Shown here: in pieces, positions 56,721-64,000 of the stretch
Layout: every line of letters starts with the position of its first letter
Position numbering within the stretch: the stretch's first letter is position 1
Source of the DNA: Mycolicibacterium bacteremicum
GTDB taxonomy: Bacteria; Actinomycetota; Actinomycetes; Mycobacteriales; Mycobacteriaceae
Length of the DNA: 64,000 nt
Direction of reading: 5' to 3'
NCBI RefSeq assembly: GCF_002086115.1
Contig: NZ_MVHJ01000026.1
Coordinates: 1 to 64,000 of the forward strand
Notes under the pieces: model-generated
The model's input: the letters and a program-made list of their open reading frames with translations, nothing else
What the model was told of the DNA's origin: nothing
The model's database searches: none
Made by a program: the position numbers and the translations under genes

Positions 56721-58523
56721 ATGCATCAAATGAAACCGTCAACAGTGTGCGCGGACGAGTTCCCGCAGCCAGCCTCCCGGGAAGCGCGCCGCGACCCTCG
56801 TGCGGCGAACCGATCAGAACGTCGGCGCGAAGGCCGAACGGCGCGGACCGCGGGCTACGGCAGCCTGGCGCTCTCGGCATGGTTGATCACCGCGGTGGCA
56901 ACCGGGCACGGCGTAGCCTTCGCCGACGACTCATCGGGATCATCGAGTGGCTCGGACAACTCGTCGTCCTCCTCGTCGAATGATCCATCGTCGCAAAGCT
57001 CGAACGATTCGTCGGCCACCGGCTCTCGGCCTGGCACGAACCTCGGGCCACGCCCCACACCGTCGACGCGGGATTTCGCCTCCGACGATGATGGGAACGA
57101 CACTGAGAGCACGTCGCAGACGGGTTCAACCGCACCGTTGGAACCCGCCGGGGACGCAGACATACCGACCGCCTCTGGCGAAGCGGTCGCCGCCGATGAT
57201 GCACCCGAAGCGCCGAGCGCCGGCGGCGACACCATTGAGGACGGGGAAAGTTCGCTGGACCAGGAGGGTCCGGTGGAGTCCGACGCTCCCGTCGAGTCCG
57301 AGGCTCCGGGCCCGACCGGGACCGGAGTCGACCCGGTGGCGGCGGAACCCGTCACGAAACCCGGCGCATTCCCGGCGTCGGATGCCGGTGGCAACGGCAC
57401 GGAACGCGGTAACGACACGAGAACCGTTGCAGGCGTGGTGCCGAGCAGGATGACATCTCCGGCCGCTCTCGTCGGGAAGACCACCGGGACGGGTGCTACG
57501 CCGATCTCACCGGCCAGAGTGTCGACTCCATCGGCGACGGCTGCGCCGGCCGCACGCACGACCGGAACCGATGTCGTGGTTCCCGCGGCGGTCAATGCCT
57601 CGAATCCCATCGCGGTCGTCGTCGGCGCAGTGAACCGGTTCGTCAGCGCACTCTTCAGCCCTTTCACGGCGTTGGCCTCCTCGGCGCCGTCCGGGCAGAA
57701 CCCGTTCGCATGGGCGCTGCTGGCCTTCGTGCGGCGGACTTTCCTCAATCAGGCGCCCAAGATCGGTGCGGTGTCGATCGGAAAACAACAGGCCGGCGGC
57801 GTCATCACCGGCTCCATCGATGCCATCGATCCCGATGAGATGGGCAAAACAGTCAAGATCCGCGCCAATGTCTTTGCGTTTCCCGCCCAGCCGCGCGTTC
57901 CCGAACCCGACTGCGGCTGCGCGGTGGTCGACGGAGTCGCCGGCTTGCCGTTCATGAACGACGCGTACCTGGGCACCGACCCTGGCAGCAACTGGCATGC
58001 CCCTGACGCCGTCGATATCACCTGCGTCTACATCGGCGCGACGGGCGCGATCACATACACCGGTAAGGAAATCGGTGAGGTGACCATCGCCGGGCTCGGA
58101 ACAGGTGATGTCACTTTGCTTTTCGACGGCGTGCTGTTGTCGGCGACGCAGGAACGCTCGGTGGCGCAACTCCAGCCACACCTGGGGACGGGGGATCTGA
58201 AGGGTGTTCGAGGCACCGTCATCAGTGAGAGCACCCTCGACGCAACGGGTGCCGCGACGGGTGTGCTGACGGGTGAGGTGGTGCGTCCCGAGGTGCGTTA
58301 CCGTGTCGTCACGCAACCCAAGTACGGTACGGTCGCCATCGACCCGGTCACGGGTCAGTTCACGTACACGCCGGACCCGGCGTTCGCGGAAGTGGGCGGG
58401 AATGACTCATTCCAGGTGCTCGCGACCGACGGCCGGTTCAACGTCGCGAACCTGTTCAAAAAATACAACGGCGACCCGGTGACCACCATCAATCTCAACG
58501 TGGCCAGCCCTGTCGCGGTGTAA
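56721..58523 (+). CDS. Secreted Ig-like/cadherin-type protein with nested barrel-like domain
   Basis: A 600-residue secreted protein. A long N-terminus (1-68) ends GHGVAFA|DD, a mycobacterial extended signal peptide. Residues 69-110 are serine-rich, followed by an acidic Pro/Thr/Ala linker to about 330. The last 260 residues start as a cadherin/VCBS-like strand set (GVITGSIDAIDPD, about 360-372), then about 150 residues of another domain ending GTGDLKGVRGTVI...ATGVLTGEV, then finish the cadherin set (VVTQPKYGTVAIDPVTGQFTYTPDPAF). The inserted part recalls an allene-oxide-cyclase-like barrel. ATG at 56721 with CTGGAGGG upstream. Surface role unknown. Confidence 0.7.
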   Translation: MHQMKPSTVCADEFPQPASREARRDPRAANRSERRREGRTARTAGYGSLALSAWLITAVATGHGVAFADDSSGSSSGSDNSSSSSSNDPSSQSSNDSSATGSRPGTNLGPRPTPSTRDFASDDDGNDTESTSQTGSTAPLEPAGDADIPTASGEAVAADDAPEAPSAGGDTIEDGESSLDQEGPVESDAPVESEAPGPTGTGVDPVAAEPVTKPGAFPASDAGGNGTERGNDTRTVAGVVPSRMTSPAALVGKTTGTGATPISPARVSTPSATAAPAARTTGTDVVVPAAVNASNPIAVVVGAVNRFVSALFSPFTALASSAPSGQNPFAWALLAFVRRTFLNQAPKIGAVSIGKQQAGGVITGSIDAIDPDEMGKTVKIRANVFAFPAQPRVPEPDCGCAVVDGVAGLPFMNDAYLGTDPGSNWHAPDAVDITCVYIGATGAITYTGKEIGEVTIAGLGTGDVTLLFDGVLLSATQERSVAQLQPHLGTGDLKGVRGTVISESTLDATGAATGVLTGEVVRPEVRYRVVTQPKYGTVAIDPVTGQFTYTPDPAFAEVGGNDSFQVLATDGRFNVANLFKKYNGDPVTTINLNVASPVAV

Positions 58524-58538
58524 CCCCGCTGAACGACG

Positions 58539-58581
58539 ATGCCGGTGCAGAACTGAGGTTCTGCGCCGGTATTCGTTTTTT
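58539..58581 (+). terminator. Intrinsic terminator
   Basis: CCGGTGCAGAAC (58542-58553) pairs with GTTCTGCGCCGG (58558-58569), allowing one G-U, across a 4-base loop, and is followed by ATTCGTTTTTT. It ends the secreted Ig-like gene. Confidence 0.85.
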
Positions 58582-58624
58582 CGGCAGAGTTACAACAGAT
58601 TTTGTTGTCACGGTACTGCTCAGC

Positions 58625-59074
58625 TCACAGACGCACTAACGAGAACGGGTAGGTCAGCGTGCCGGGGGCGCCGTCGCACCCGGCGGCGAACGACGATGTC
58701 AGGGTGCCCTGCATGGTCACCGCGTCCCAGGAGTACTCGTCGCGGGTCGCCACGATCGGACCGTAATACACATTGCCGCAACGCAACCCGTCGGGAACAT
58801 CGACGGTCATGGTGTACCTGCCGTCGACCAGGTGGGCCTCGCCGACGTAGTCGAATGCCTTGGCCACCGGCATCGGGATCCCGCTGATGCTGCGGCAATC
58901 ATCGGCCGCCGGTATGCAGTGCGACACCGACCACGCCCAGGTGTGAAAGTCGTATCGGGCCGGAACCACCAACTGGTAATTGGCGAAGAACGCGTCGGCA
59001 CTGCCCGCGGGCGCGGCCGTCAGGGCCACCATGGACAGGGCCGGGACTGCGCACGCGAGTGTGAGAACCCTCAT
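58625..59074 (-). CDS. Small secreted protein
   Basis: A 149-residue protein with a Sec signal peptide (LTLACAVPALSMVALTAAPAG) cleaved near SADA at about residue 25. The mature part is beta-rich (AFFANYQLVVPARYDFHTWAW) with Cys in HCIPAADDCRSI, RCGNVYYG and GCDG. It resembles a class of mycobacterial secreted proteins of unknown function. It lies upstream of the SDR gene on the same strand. Confidence 0.68.
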   Translation of the reverse strand: MRVLTLACAVPALSMVALTAAPAGSADAFFANYQLVVPARYDFHTWAWSVSHCIPAADDCRSISGIPMPVAKAFDYVGEAHLVDGRYTMTVDVPDGLRCGNVYYGPIVATRDEYSWDAVTMQGTLTSSFAAGCDGAPGTLTYPFSLVRL

Positions 59075-59108
59075 GTCGATCCTTTCTCGCTTGGGATATG
59101 ACGGGTGA

Positions 59109-59939
59109 TCACATGTGCGAGCCGCCGTCGACCCGCACCTCGGTGCCGGTGATGAAGTAGGCGTCGTTGCTGCCCAACATCGCCACGACGCCGGCGACCG
59201 AATCGGGTTGGGCGAAGATCGCCCCGCCGGCCAACGGCAGCATCGGTGCCACCTTGCCGAACAGGCTGTAGTCGGCGTCGTCGGGCAACCCGGGCCCGAT
59301 ACTCTGTCGGGCGCTGCCGGTTCCGTCCGTCATACCGGACGAGATCGAGCCCGGCTGAACAGAATTGAAGCGGATGCCGGCTTTCGCGAACTCCGACGCC
59401 CAGGCATGCGTCATGGACAGGACGCCGCCCTTGGACGCGGCATACGCGGCCATGTAGGGATGCGCGAAGTGCGCCGAGGTCGAACTGAAGTTCACGACCG
59501 ACGGTCCGTTGCCCTGGTGCAGTGCCTCGATCGCGCCGCGGGTGACCAGGAAGGTGCCGACCAGATTGACCCGGAGTACCTGTTCGAAGTCGGCCAGGGT
59601 GGTCTGCGCCAGATGCGACGAGCGCAGGATGCCCGCGGCATTGACCAGAGTGTCCAGTCCACCGAGTACGGCGAGTGCCTCGCCGATGCCGGCCTCGACG
59701 GATGCCTCGTCGGCGATGTTCAGCACCACCGTTGCGAGCCGACCCTCCACATCGCCGGCCTTGGCGACGGTGTCCTGCAGACCCTCGGCGCTGATATCCG
59801 CGGCGACGACGTGCCCGCCCTCGGCCAGGATGCGAAGCACGCACGCCTGGCCGATGCCCGAACCCCCGCCGGTGATCAGTACGCGACGTCCGACGTAGCG
59901 CTCGAGGTGGGACGACGGCGACGGGGTGGGAACGGACAC
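59109..59939 (-). CDS. Short-chain dehydrogenase/reductase
   Basis: A 276-residue classical SDR. Cofactor motif TGGGSGIG (about 22-29), Asp at the end of strand 2 (AADIS) pointing to NAD(H), NAAG (about 96-99), and the catalytic Ser..Tyr-x3-Lys with YAASK (about 165-169). GTG at 59939 chosen with ACAGGAGC 7 nt upstream; the frame to 60074 has no support. It precedes the divergent yrbE-mce operon, across 189 bp holding no clear operator. Such SDRs often neighbour lipid import operons. Confidence 0.85.
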   Translation of the reverse strand: MSVPTPSPSSHLERYVGRRVLITGGGSGIGQACVLRILAEGGHVVAADISAEGLQDTVAKAGDVEGRLATVVLNIADEASVEAGIGEALAVLGGLDTLVNAAGILRSSHLAQTTLADFEQVLRVNLVGTFLVTRGAIEALHQGNGPSVVNFSSTSAHFAHPYMAAYAASKGGVLSMTHAWASEFAKAGIRFNSVQPGSISSGMTDGTGSARQSIGPGLPDDADYSLFGKVAPMLPLAGGAIFAQPDSVAGVVAMLGSNDAYFITGTEVRVDGGSHM

Positions 59940-60128
59940 AGCTCGGCTCCTGTCATGGTGGTGAACGCTCAGGCGTATCGACAGCCGTTTACGTTCCCGT
60001 GCCGACCGCGTCCTCCGTGTGATGGCTCCCGGTGGATGGGACGTGGTGTGTCGCACGTCATGCCGGGCTGTCACCGTTTCGTAGTCAGCGTGCCGGCAGG
60101 CCGGTTGTGAGGTTCGGCAGAACCAGTC

Positions 60129-60959
60129 GTGGAGGTTCTTCGGTACATGGTGGACAAGGCCCAGGACCGCTGGTCATCCGGGATTCCGATATTCCGGGCC
60201 GGGGGACCGGGTCCGATGCGTGCCATCGGCGGATTGCTGGCCATGTCCGCCGACGCGGTCAAGTTCATCTTCCAACGGCCCTTCCAAGGACGCGAGTTCA
60301 TCGAACAGTCCTGGTTCGTGGCGCGGGTGTCGCTGATGCCCACGATCCTGGTGGCGGTGCCCTTCACCGTGTTGGTCAGCTTCACGTTGAACATCCTGTT
60401 GCGCGAGCTGGGTGCCGCGGACCTCTCCGGTGCGGGCGCGGCATTCGGCGCGGTCACCCAGGTGGGCCCGATGGTGACTGTGTTGATCGTCGCCGGTGCC
60501 GGCGCGACGGCAATGTGCGCCGACCTTGGTTCCCGCACGGTGCGCGAAGAGATCGACGCCATGGAGGTACTGGGGATCAATCCGGTACAGCGCCTCGTCA
60601 CGCCGCGCATGTTGGCGTCGGGGCTGGTGGCGCTCTTACTCAACAGCCTGGTGGTCATCATCGGCATTCTCGGCGGCTACGTCTTCTCGACCTTCATCCA
60701 GGGCGTCAATCCCGGCGCCTTCGCCGCCGGCATCACCTTGCTCACCGGCGTACCCGAGGTGATCATCTCCTGCGTCAAGGCCGGCTTGTTCGGCCTGATT
60801 GCCGGATTGGTGGCCTGCTACCGCGGCCTGATGATCAACAGCGGCGGAGCGAAAGCCGTGGGTAACGCGGTCAACGAGACGGTGGTGTATGCCTTCATGG
60901 CATTGTTCGTGGTGAACGTTCTGGTCACCGCCATCGGCATCCAGATGACATCGGACTAG
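60129..60959 (+). CDS. yrbEA: MlaE/YrbE-family permease of an Mce system
   Basis: A 276-residue membrane protein of the MlaE family, one of two permeases in an Mce lipid importer. About five to six helices; the conserved cytoplasmic coupling motif is REEIDAMEVLGINPVQRLVTPR (split at about 137-158), with GPMVTVLIVAGAGATAMCADLG before it. The GTG start at 60129 or the ATG at 60147 (GGAGG 11 nt before) are both possible. Followed after 3 bp by yrbEB. Confidence 0.92.
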   Translation: MEVLRYMVDKAQDRWSSGIPIFRAGGPGPMRAIGGLLAMSADAVKFIFQRPFQGREFIEQSWFVARVSLMPTILVAVPFTVLVSFTLNILLRELGAADLSGAGAAFGAVTQVGPMVTVLIVAGAGATAMCADLGSRTVREEIDAMEVLGINPVQRLVTPRMLASGLVALLLNSLVVIIGILGGYVFSTFIQGVNPGAFAAGITLLTGVPEVIISCVKAGLFGLIAGLVACYRGLMINSGGAKAVGNAVNETVVYAFMALFVVNVLVTAIGIQMTSD

Positions 60960-60962
60960 CAG

Positions 60963-61811
60963 ATGACTGCGACGCGTTCACTCCGTCCGAACCTGACCCG
61001 CGAACTCAACAGGCCGGTCAGGTCGCTCGGCCGCATCGGCGATCACACCATGTTCTACGGCCGCGCACTGGCCGGCGTGCCGCATGCGGTTGTGCATTAT
61101 CGCCGCGAGATCATCCGGCTGATCGCGGAGATCAGCATGGGCGCAGGCACTCTGGCGATGATCGGCGGGACGGTCGTGATCGTCGGTTTCCTCACCCTGG
61201 CCGCCGGCGGCACCCTGGCCGTGCAGGGCTACAGCTCGCTCGGTGACATCGGCATCGAGGCGCTGACCGGCTTCCTGGCCGCTTTCATCAACGTCCGGAT
61301 CTCGGCTCCCGTGGTGGCCGGCATCGGGTTGGCCGCCACCTTCGGTGCGGGTGTCACCGCGCAGCTGGGAGCCATGCGCATCAATGAGGAGATCGACGCG
61401 CTGGACGCCATGGCCATCCGGCCCGTCGAGTATCTGGTGAGCACCCGCATCGTGGCGGGCATGATCGCCATCACGCCGCTGTACTCGATCGCGGTGATCC
61501 TGTCGTTCGCGGCGAGCAAGCTCACCACAGTCGGGCTCTTCGGCCAGTCTGCAGGGCTGTACAACCACTACTTCTCCACCTTCCTCAATCCGATGGACCT
61601 GCTGTGGTCATTCCTGCAGGCCATCCTGATGGCCATCGCGGTGCTGCTGGTGCACACCTACTTCGGCTACTTCGCCAGCGGTGGACCGTCGGGCGTGGGG
61701 GTCGCGGTGGGCAATGCCGTGCGCACCTCGCTCATCGTCGTGATCTCGGTGACGCTGCTGGTGTCCCTGTCGATCTACGGCTCCAACGGCAACTTCAACC
61801 TGTCGGGATAG
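60963..61811 (+). CDS. yrbEB: MlaE/YrbE-family permease of an Mce system
   Basis: A 282-residue second YrbE subunit. Its N-terminus is longer and cytoplasmic, and the coupling motif INEEIDALDAMAIRPVEYLVSTR (split at about 140-162) is intact. With YrbEA it forms the membrane heterodimer that, with an MceG ATPase encoded elsewhere, drives lipid import. mceA follows after 10 bp. Confidence 0.92.
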   Translation: MTATRSLRPNLTRELNRPVRSLGRIGDHTMFYGRALAGVPHAVVHYRREIIRLIAEISMGAGTLAMIGGTVVIVGFLTLAAGGTLAVQGYSSLGDIGIEALTGFLAAFINVRISAPVVAGIGLAATFGAGVTAQLGAMRINEEIDALDAMAIRPVEYLVSTRIVAGMIAITPLYSIAVILSFAASKLTTVGLFGQSAGLYNHYFSTFLNPMDLLWSFLQAILMAIAVLLVHTYFGYFASGGPSGVGVAVGNAVRTSLIVVISVTLLVSLSIYGSNGNFNLSG

Positions 61812-61821
61812 GGGAGCGCAC

Positions 61822-63015
61822 ATGGCGATGAGTCCGAGCCTCAAGCGGCCCCTGATCGGGTTGGCGACAGTCGGTGTGCTGCTGGCCGTTGTCGCGGTCT
61901 CGATCGGGTTGTTCCGCGGCAGTTTCACTACGACAGTGCCGGTCACCGTCGTTGCGCAACGGGCAGGCCTGGTCATGAACGCCGACGCCAAGGTGAAACT
62001 GCACGGAGCCCTGGTCGGTTCGGTGGAATCGATCGAGTCCCTGCCCGACGGTTCGGCCAAACTGCATCTCGCCATGGACCCGTCCTATATGGACATCATC
62101 CCCGCGAATGTGAACGTCGACATCGCGTCGTCCACGGTGTTCGGCTCCAAGTTCGTCGAGCTGGTCCCACCGCAGGATCCGTCACCGCAGGCGCTGGCCG
62201 GAGGGCAGCAGCTTGACGCCGGACACGTCACCGTCGAGATCAACACCGTCTTCGAACAGCTGTCGACGGTGCTGCAGAAGATCGAACCCACCAAGCTGAA
62301 CGAGACGCTCGGGGCGCTGTCCACCGCCATGGACGGCCGGGGCGACCAGATCGGGCAGATGCTGTCCGATTTCGACAGCTTCCTGGCCGAGATCGATCCG
62401 ATCCTACCGACCCTGGAACACGAGATCACGGTCGCCCCAAAGGTATTCAACGCCTACGCCGATGCCGCCCCGGACCTGATGGCCACCGTCGACTCGGCGA
62501 CGAGCATGAGTGACACCCTGGTTGATGAGCAGCACAACCTGGACTCGCTGCTGATCAGCGTCATCGGACTGGCCGACACCGGCACCGAGGTCATCGGCGG
62601 CAACCGCCAGGCCATCACCGACACGATGCGGCTGCTGGTCCCCACCACCGACCTGACCAATGAGTACAACGCGGCCTTGACCTGCGGGCTGGGTGGCGCG
62701 GTACAACTGGCGAAGGCGCCCGGCACCCCGCTGCCCGGCGGCCTGTTGTTGCAGACGATCGTGCTCGGGCAGGAGCGCTACCGCTACCCGGCGAACCTCC
62801 CCAAGGTGGCGGCCACCGGCGGCCCGCAGTGCACCGATCTGCCCAAGGTGCCGTTCCAGAAGCATCCGCCCTTCGTCATCACCGACGTCAACGCCAATCC
62901 CGCTCAGTACGGCAACGAGGGAATCCTGTTGAACTCCGACGGCCTCAAGCAGGCGTTGTTCGGCCCGATCGACGGGCCGCCACGAAACACCGCACAGATC
63001 GGCCAGCCCGGATGA
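61822..63015 (+). CDS. mceA: Mce family protein MceA
   Basis: A 397-residue Mce protein. One N-terminal helix (about 11-30), the MCE/MlaD domain (about 35-115) with VVAQRAGLVMNADAKVKLHGALVG, and a helical tail that builds the transport tunnel. It is likely anchored in the inner membrane and spans the periplasm with five partners. ATG at 61822. Its stop overlaps the mceB start by 4 bp (ATGA). Confidence 0.93.
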   Translation: MAMSPSLKRPLIGLATVGVLLAVVAVSIGLFRGSFTTTVPVTVVAQRAGLVMNADAKVKLHGALVGSVESIESLPDGSAKLHLAMDPSYMDIIPANVNVDIASSTVFGSKFVELVPPQDPSPQALAGGQQLDAGHVTVEINTVFEQLSTVLQKIEPTKLNETLGALSTAMDGRGDQIGQMLSDFDSFLAEIDPILPTLEHEITVAPKVFNAYADAAPDLMATVDSATSMSDTLVDEQHNLDSLLISVIGLADTGTEVIGGNRQAITDTMRLLVPTTDLTNEYNAALTCGLGGAVQLAKAPGTPLPGGLLLQTIVLGQERYRYPANLPKVAATGGPQCTDLPKVPFQKHPPFVITDVNANPAQYGNEGILLNSDGLKQALFGPIDGPPRNTAQIGQPG

Positions 63016-64000
63016 GCAGTTTCAGCAAGACGGCGCTGAAGTTCGGCGCATTCGGACTGACGATGGTCGTCCTCACCGCCGGTCTCTTCGCGATCTTCAG
63101 CCAGTACCGATCCGGCTCCACCGTCGGTTACGCGGCGGTCTTCAAAGACTCGTCGGGCATCAAATCCGGGGATTCGGTACGGGTTTCCGGCATCCGGGTG
63201 GGCACCGTCCGCGATGTCGAACTACAGCCGGACAACACCGTGCTGGTCGAATTCGACGCCAACGACAACATCCGGATGACCGAGAACACCACGGTGGCTG
63301 TGCGGTACCTCAATCTCGTCGGCGACCGCTATCTCGAGCTCATCGATCAGCCCGGATCGACCAGGATCCGCCCGCCGGGAACGCGTTTCGGTATCGAGCA
63401 GACCGAGCCCGCACTGAACCTGGACCTGCTGCTGGGCGGACTCAAGCCGGTGATCAAGGGACTGAACCCCGATGACGTCAACGCGCTGACCAACTCGCTG
63501 ATCCAGATACTGCAGGGTCAGGGCGGCGATCTGGAATCCCTGTTCGCCCGGACGTCGTCGTTCACCAATGCGATCGCGGACAACGGGCAGACCGTCGAGA
63601 GCCTAATCGACAACCTCAACGACACGCTGGCCGTGCTGTCCAACGACGGGGCAAAGTTCTCCGGTGCGGTCGACGGCCTGGAACGCCTGGTGACCGGGCT
63701 GGCCGCCGAGCGCGACCCGATCGGTGACGCCATCGCCGCGCTGGACAACGGCACCGCTTCGCTGGCCGATCTGCTCACCGACGCCCGTCCGGCGCTGTCG
63801 GGCACGGTGGATCAGCTGACCCGGATGGCCCCGCTGCTGTCGAACGACACCGACCTGGCCCGGCTGGAGCTGCTGTTGCAGAAGACGCCGCAGAACTACC
63901 GCAAATTGGTGCGCTTGGGCTCCTACGGCAGCTGGCTGAACCTCTACATCTGCGGAGTCTCGATCCGCGTGTCCGACCTGCAGGGACGTACCGCTCACTT
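63012..64000 (+). CDS. mceB: Mce family protein MceB, cut by the window edge
   Basis: At least 329 codons, open at the right edge. Starts MSSFSKTALKFGAFGLTMVV with one N-terminal helix, followed by the MCE domain (AVFKDSSGIKSGDSVRVSGIRVG, then YLNLVGDRYLEL) and a helical region. The ATG at 63012 overlaps the mceA stop. The operon should continue with mceC-mceF beyond the window, but this cannot be seen here. Confidence 0.92.
   Translation, partial: MSSFSKTALKFGAFGLTMVVLTAGLFAIFSQYRSGSTVGYAAVFKDSSGIKSGDSVRVSGIRVGTVRDVELQPDNTVLVEFDANDNIRMTENTTVAVRYLNLVGDRYLELIDQPGSTRIRPPGTRFGIEQTEPALNLDLLLGGLKPVIKGLNPDDVNALTNSLIQILQGQGGDLESLFARTSSFTNAIADNGQTVESLIDNLNDTLAVLSNDGAKFSGAVDGLERLVTGLAAERDPIGDAIAALDNGTASLADLLTDARPALSGTVDQLTRMAPLLSNDTDLARLELLLQKTPQNYRKLVRLGSYGSWLNLYICGVSIRVSDLQGRTAH

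Noticed and set aside
60075..60090. Second copy of the TetR operator near the mce operon
   Set aside because: Only one half-site (TTTCGTAG) is present; the complementary arm is missing.

Overview
The window is a high-GC actinobacterial chromosome segment from a mycobacterium, most likely a fast-growing Mycolicibacterium-type species. Supporting markers are an antigen 85 mycolyltransferase, a PimC-type mannosyltransferase, the start of a yrbE-mce import operon, IdeR- and KstR-type operator sequences, many start codons placed 6-7 nt after a TANNNT box (leaderless transcripts), and a Lon protease, which M. tuberculosis lacks. Several stretches recall the M. tuberculosis Rv1867-Rv1870c and Rv1876-Rv1877 neighbourhoods (from memory, not searched). 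No rRNA, tRNA, CRISPR array, insertion sequence or phage gene was seen. The only gene-free stretch longer than 300 bases is the bfd-bfrA divergent region (30505-30974).

Layout. 1-8000: a thiolase-fold protein, then a packed minus-strand run (OsmC, a shrunken deazaflavin-reductase relative, TfoX-like, HhH-GPD glycosylase-like, flavoprotein reductase, malate dehydrogenase) and Lon. 8100-12650: an aliphatic amidase locus (MarR regulator divergent from amiC-amiS-amiE-amiB) combining a Pseudomonas-type nitrilase-family amidase with a MarR switch. 12800-18050: membrane protein, antigen 85C-like mycolyltransferase, type II NADH dehydrogenase, a GH13 glycosidase translationally coupled to a nucleoside-type deaminase, and a small protein. 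18100-21500: TetR, ABC-2-like membrane protein and TPR protein with overlapping codons and a clear operator. 21550-26000: a predicted biuret/triuret use unit (GntR regulator, allophanate hydrolase, biuret-hydrolase-like enzyme, NCS2-type permease).

26100-34600: a hotdog thioesterase behind a KstR-type box, a FUSC exporter, an EthD-like protein coupled to an enoyl-CoA isomerase-type crotonase, the bacterioferritin/ferredoxin pair with two IdeR-like boxes, a drug-efflux MFS carrying a C-terminal winged helix, and a carboxymuconolactone-decarboxylase-like protein behind a second KstR-type box. 34550-43150: a P450, SnoaL-like protein, D-aminoacylase-type amidohydrolase, Tat-type dienelactone-hydrolase lipoprotein, SDR, PimC, a secreted protein, a winged-helix regulator and a leader-less MetQ-like binding protein. 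43280-50860: amino-acid permease plus glutamine-synthetase-like ligase, a TetR/FAD-monooxygenase pair, a second P450, a thioesterase and a serine/threonine dehydratase. 50826-59950: a small Cys-rich protein, POT transporter, a DUF7159-like anchored protein, L,D-transpeptidase, FadR-type regulator with a fatty-acid-hydroxylase-like protein, a large secreted Ig-like protein with an apparent nested domain, a small secreted protein and an SDR. 60129-64000: yrbEA-yrbEB-mceA-mceB, cut by the window edge.

The main themes are nitrogen scavenging from amides and ureides, lipid/steroid metabolism, iron storage and envelope biogenesis. Local regulators usually sit beside their predicted targets with visible palindromes.
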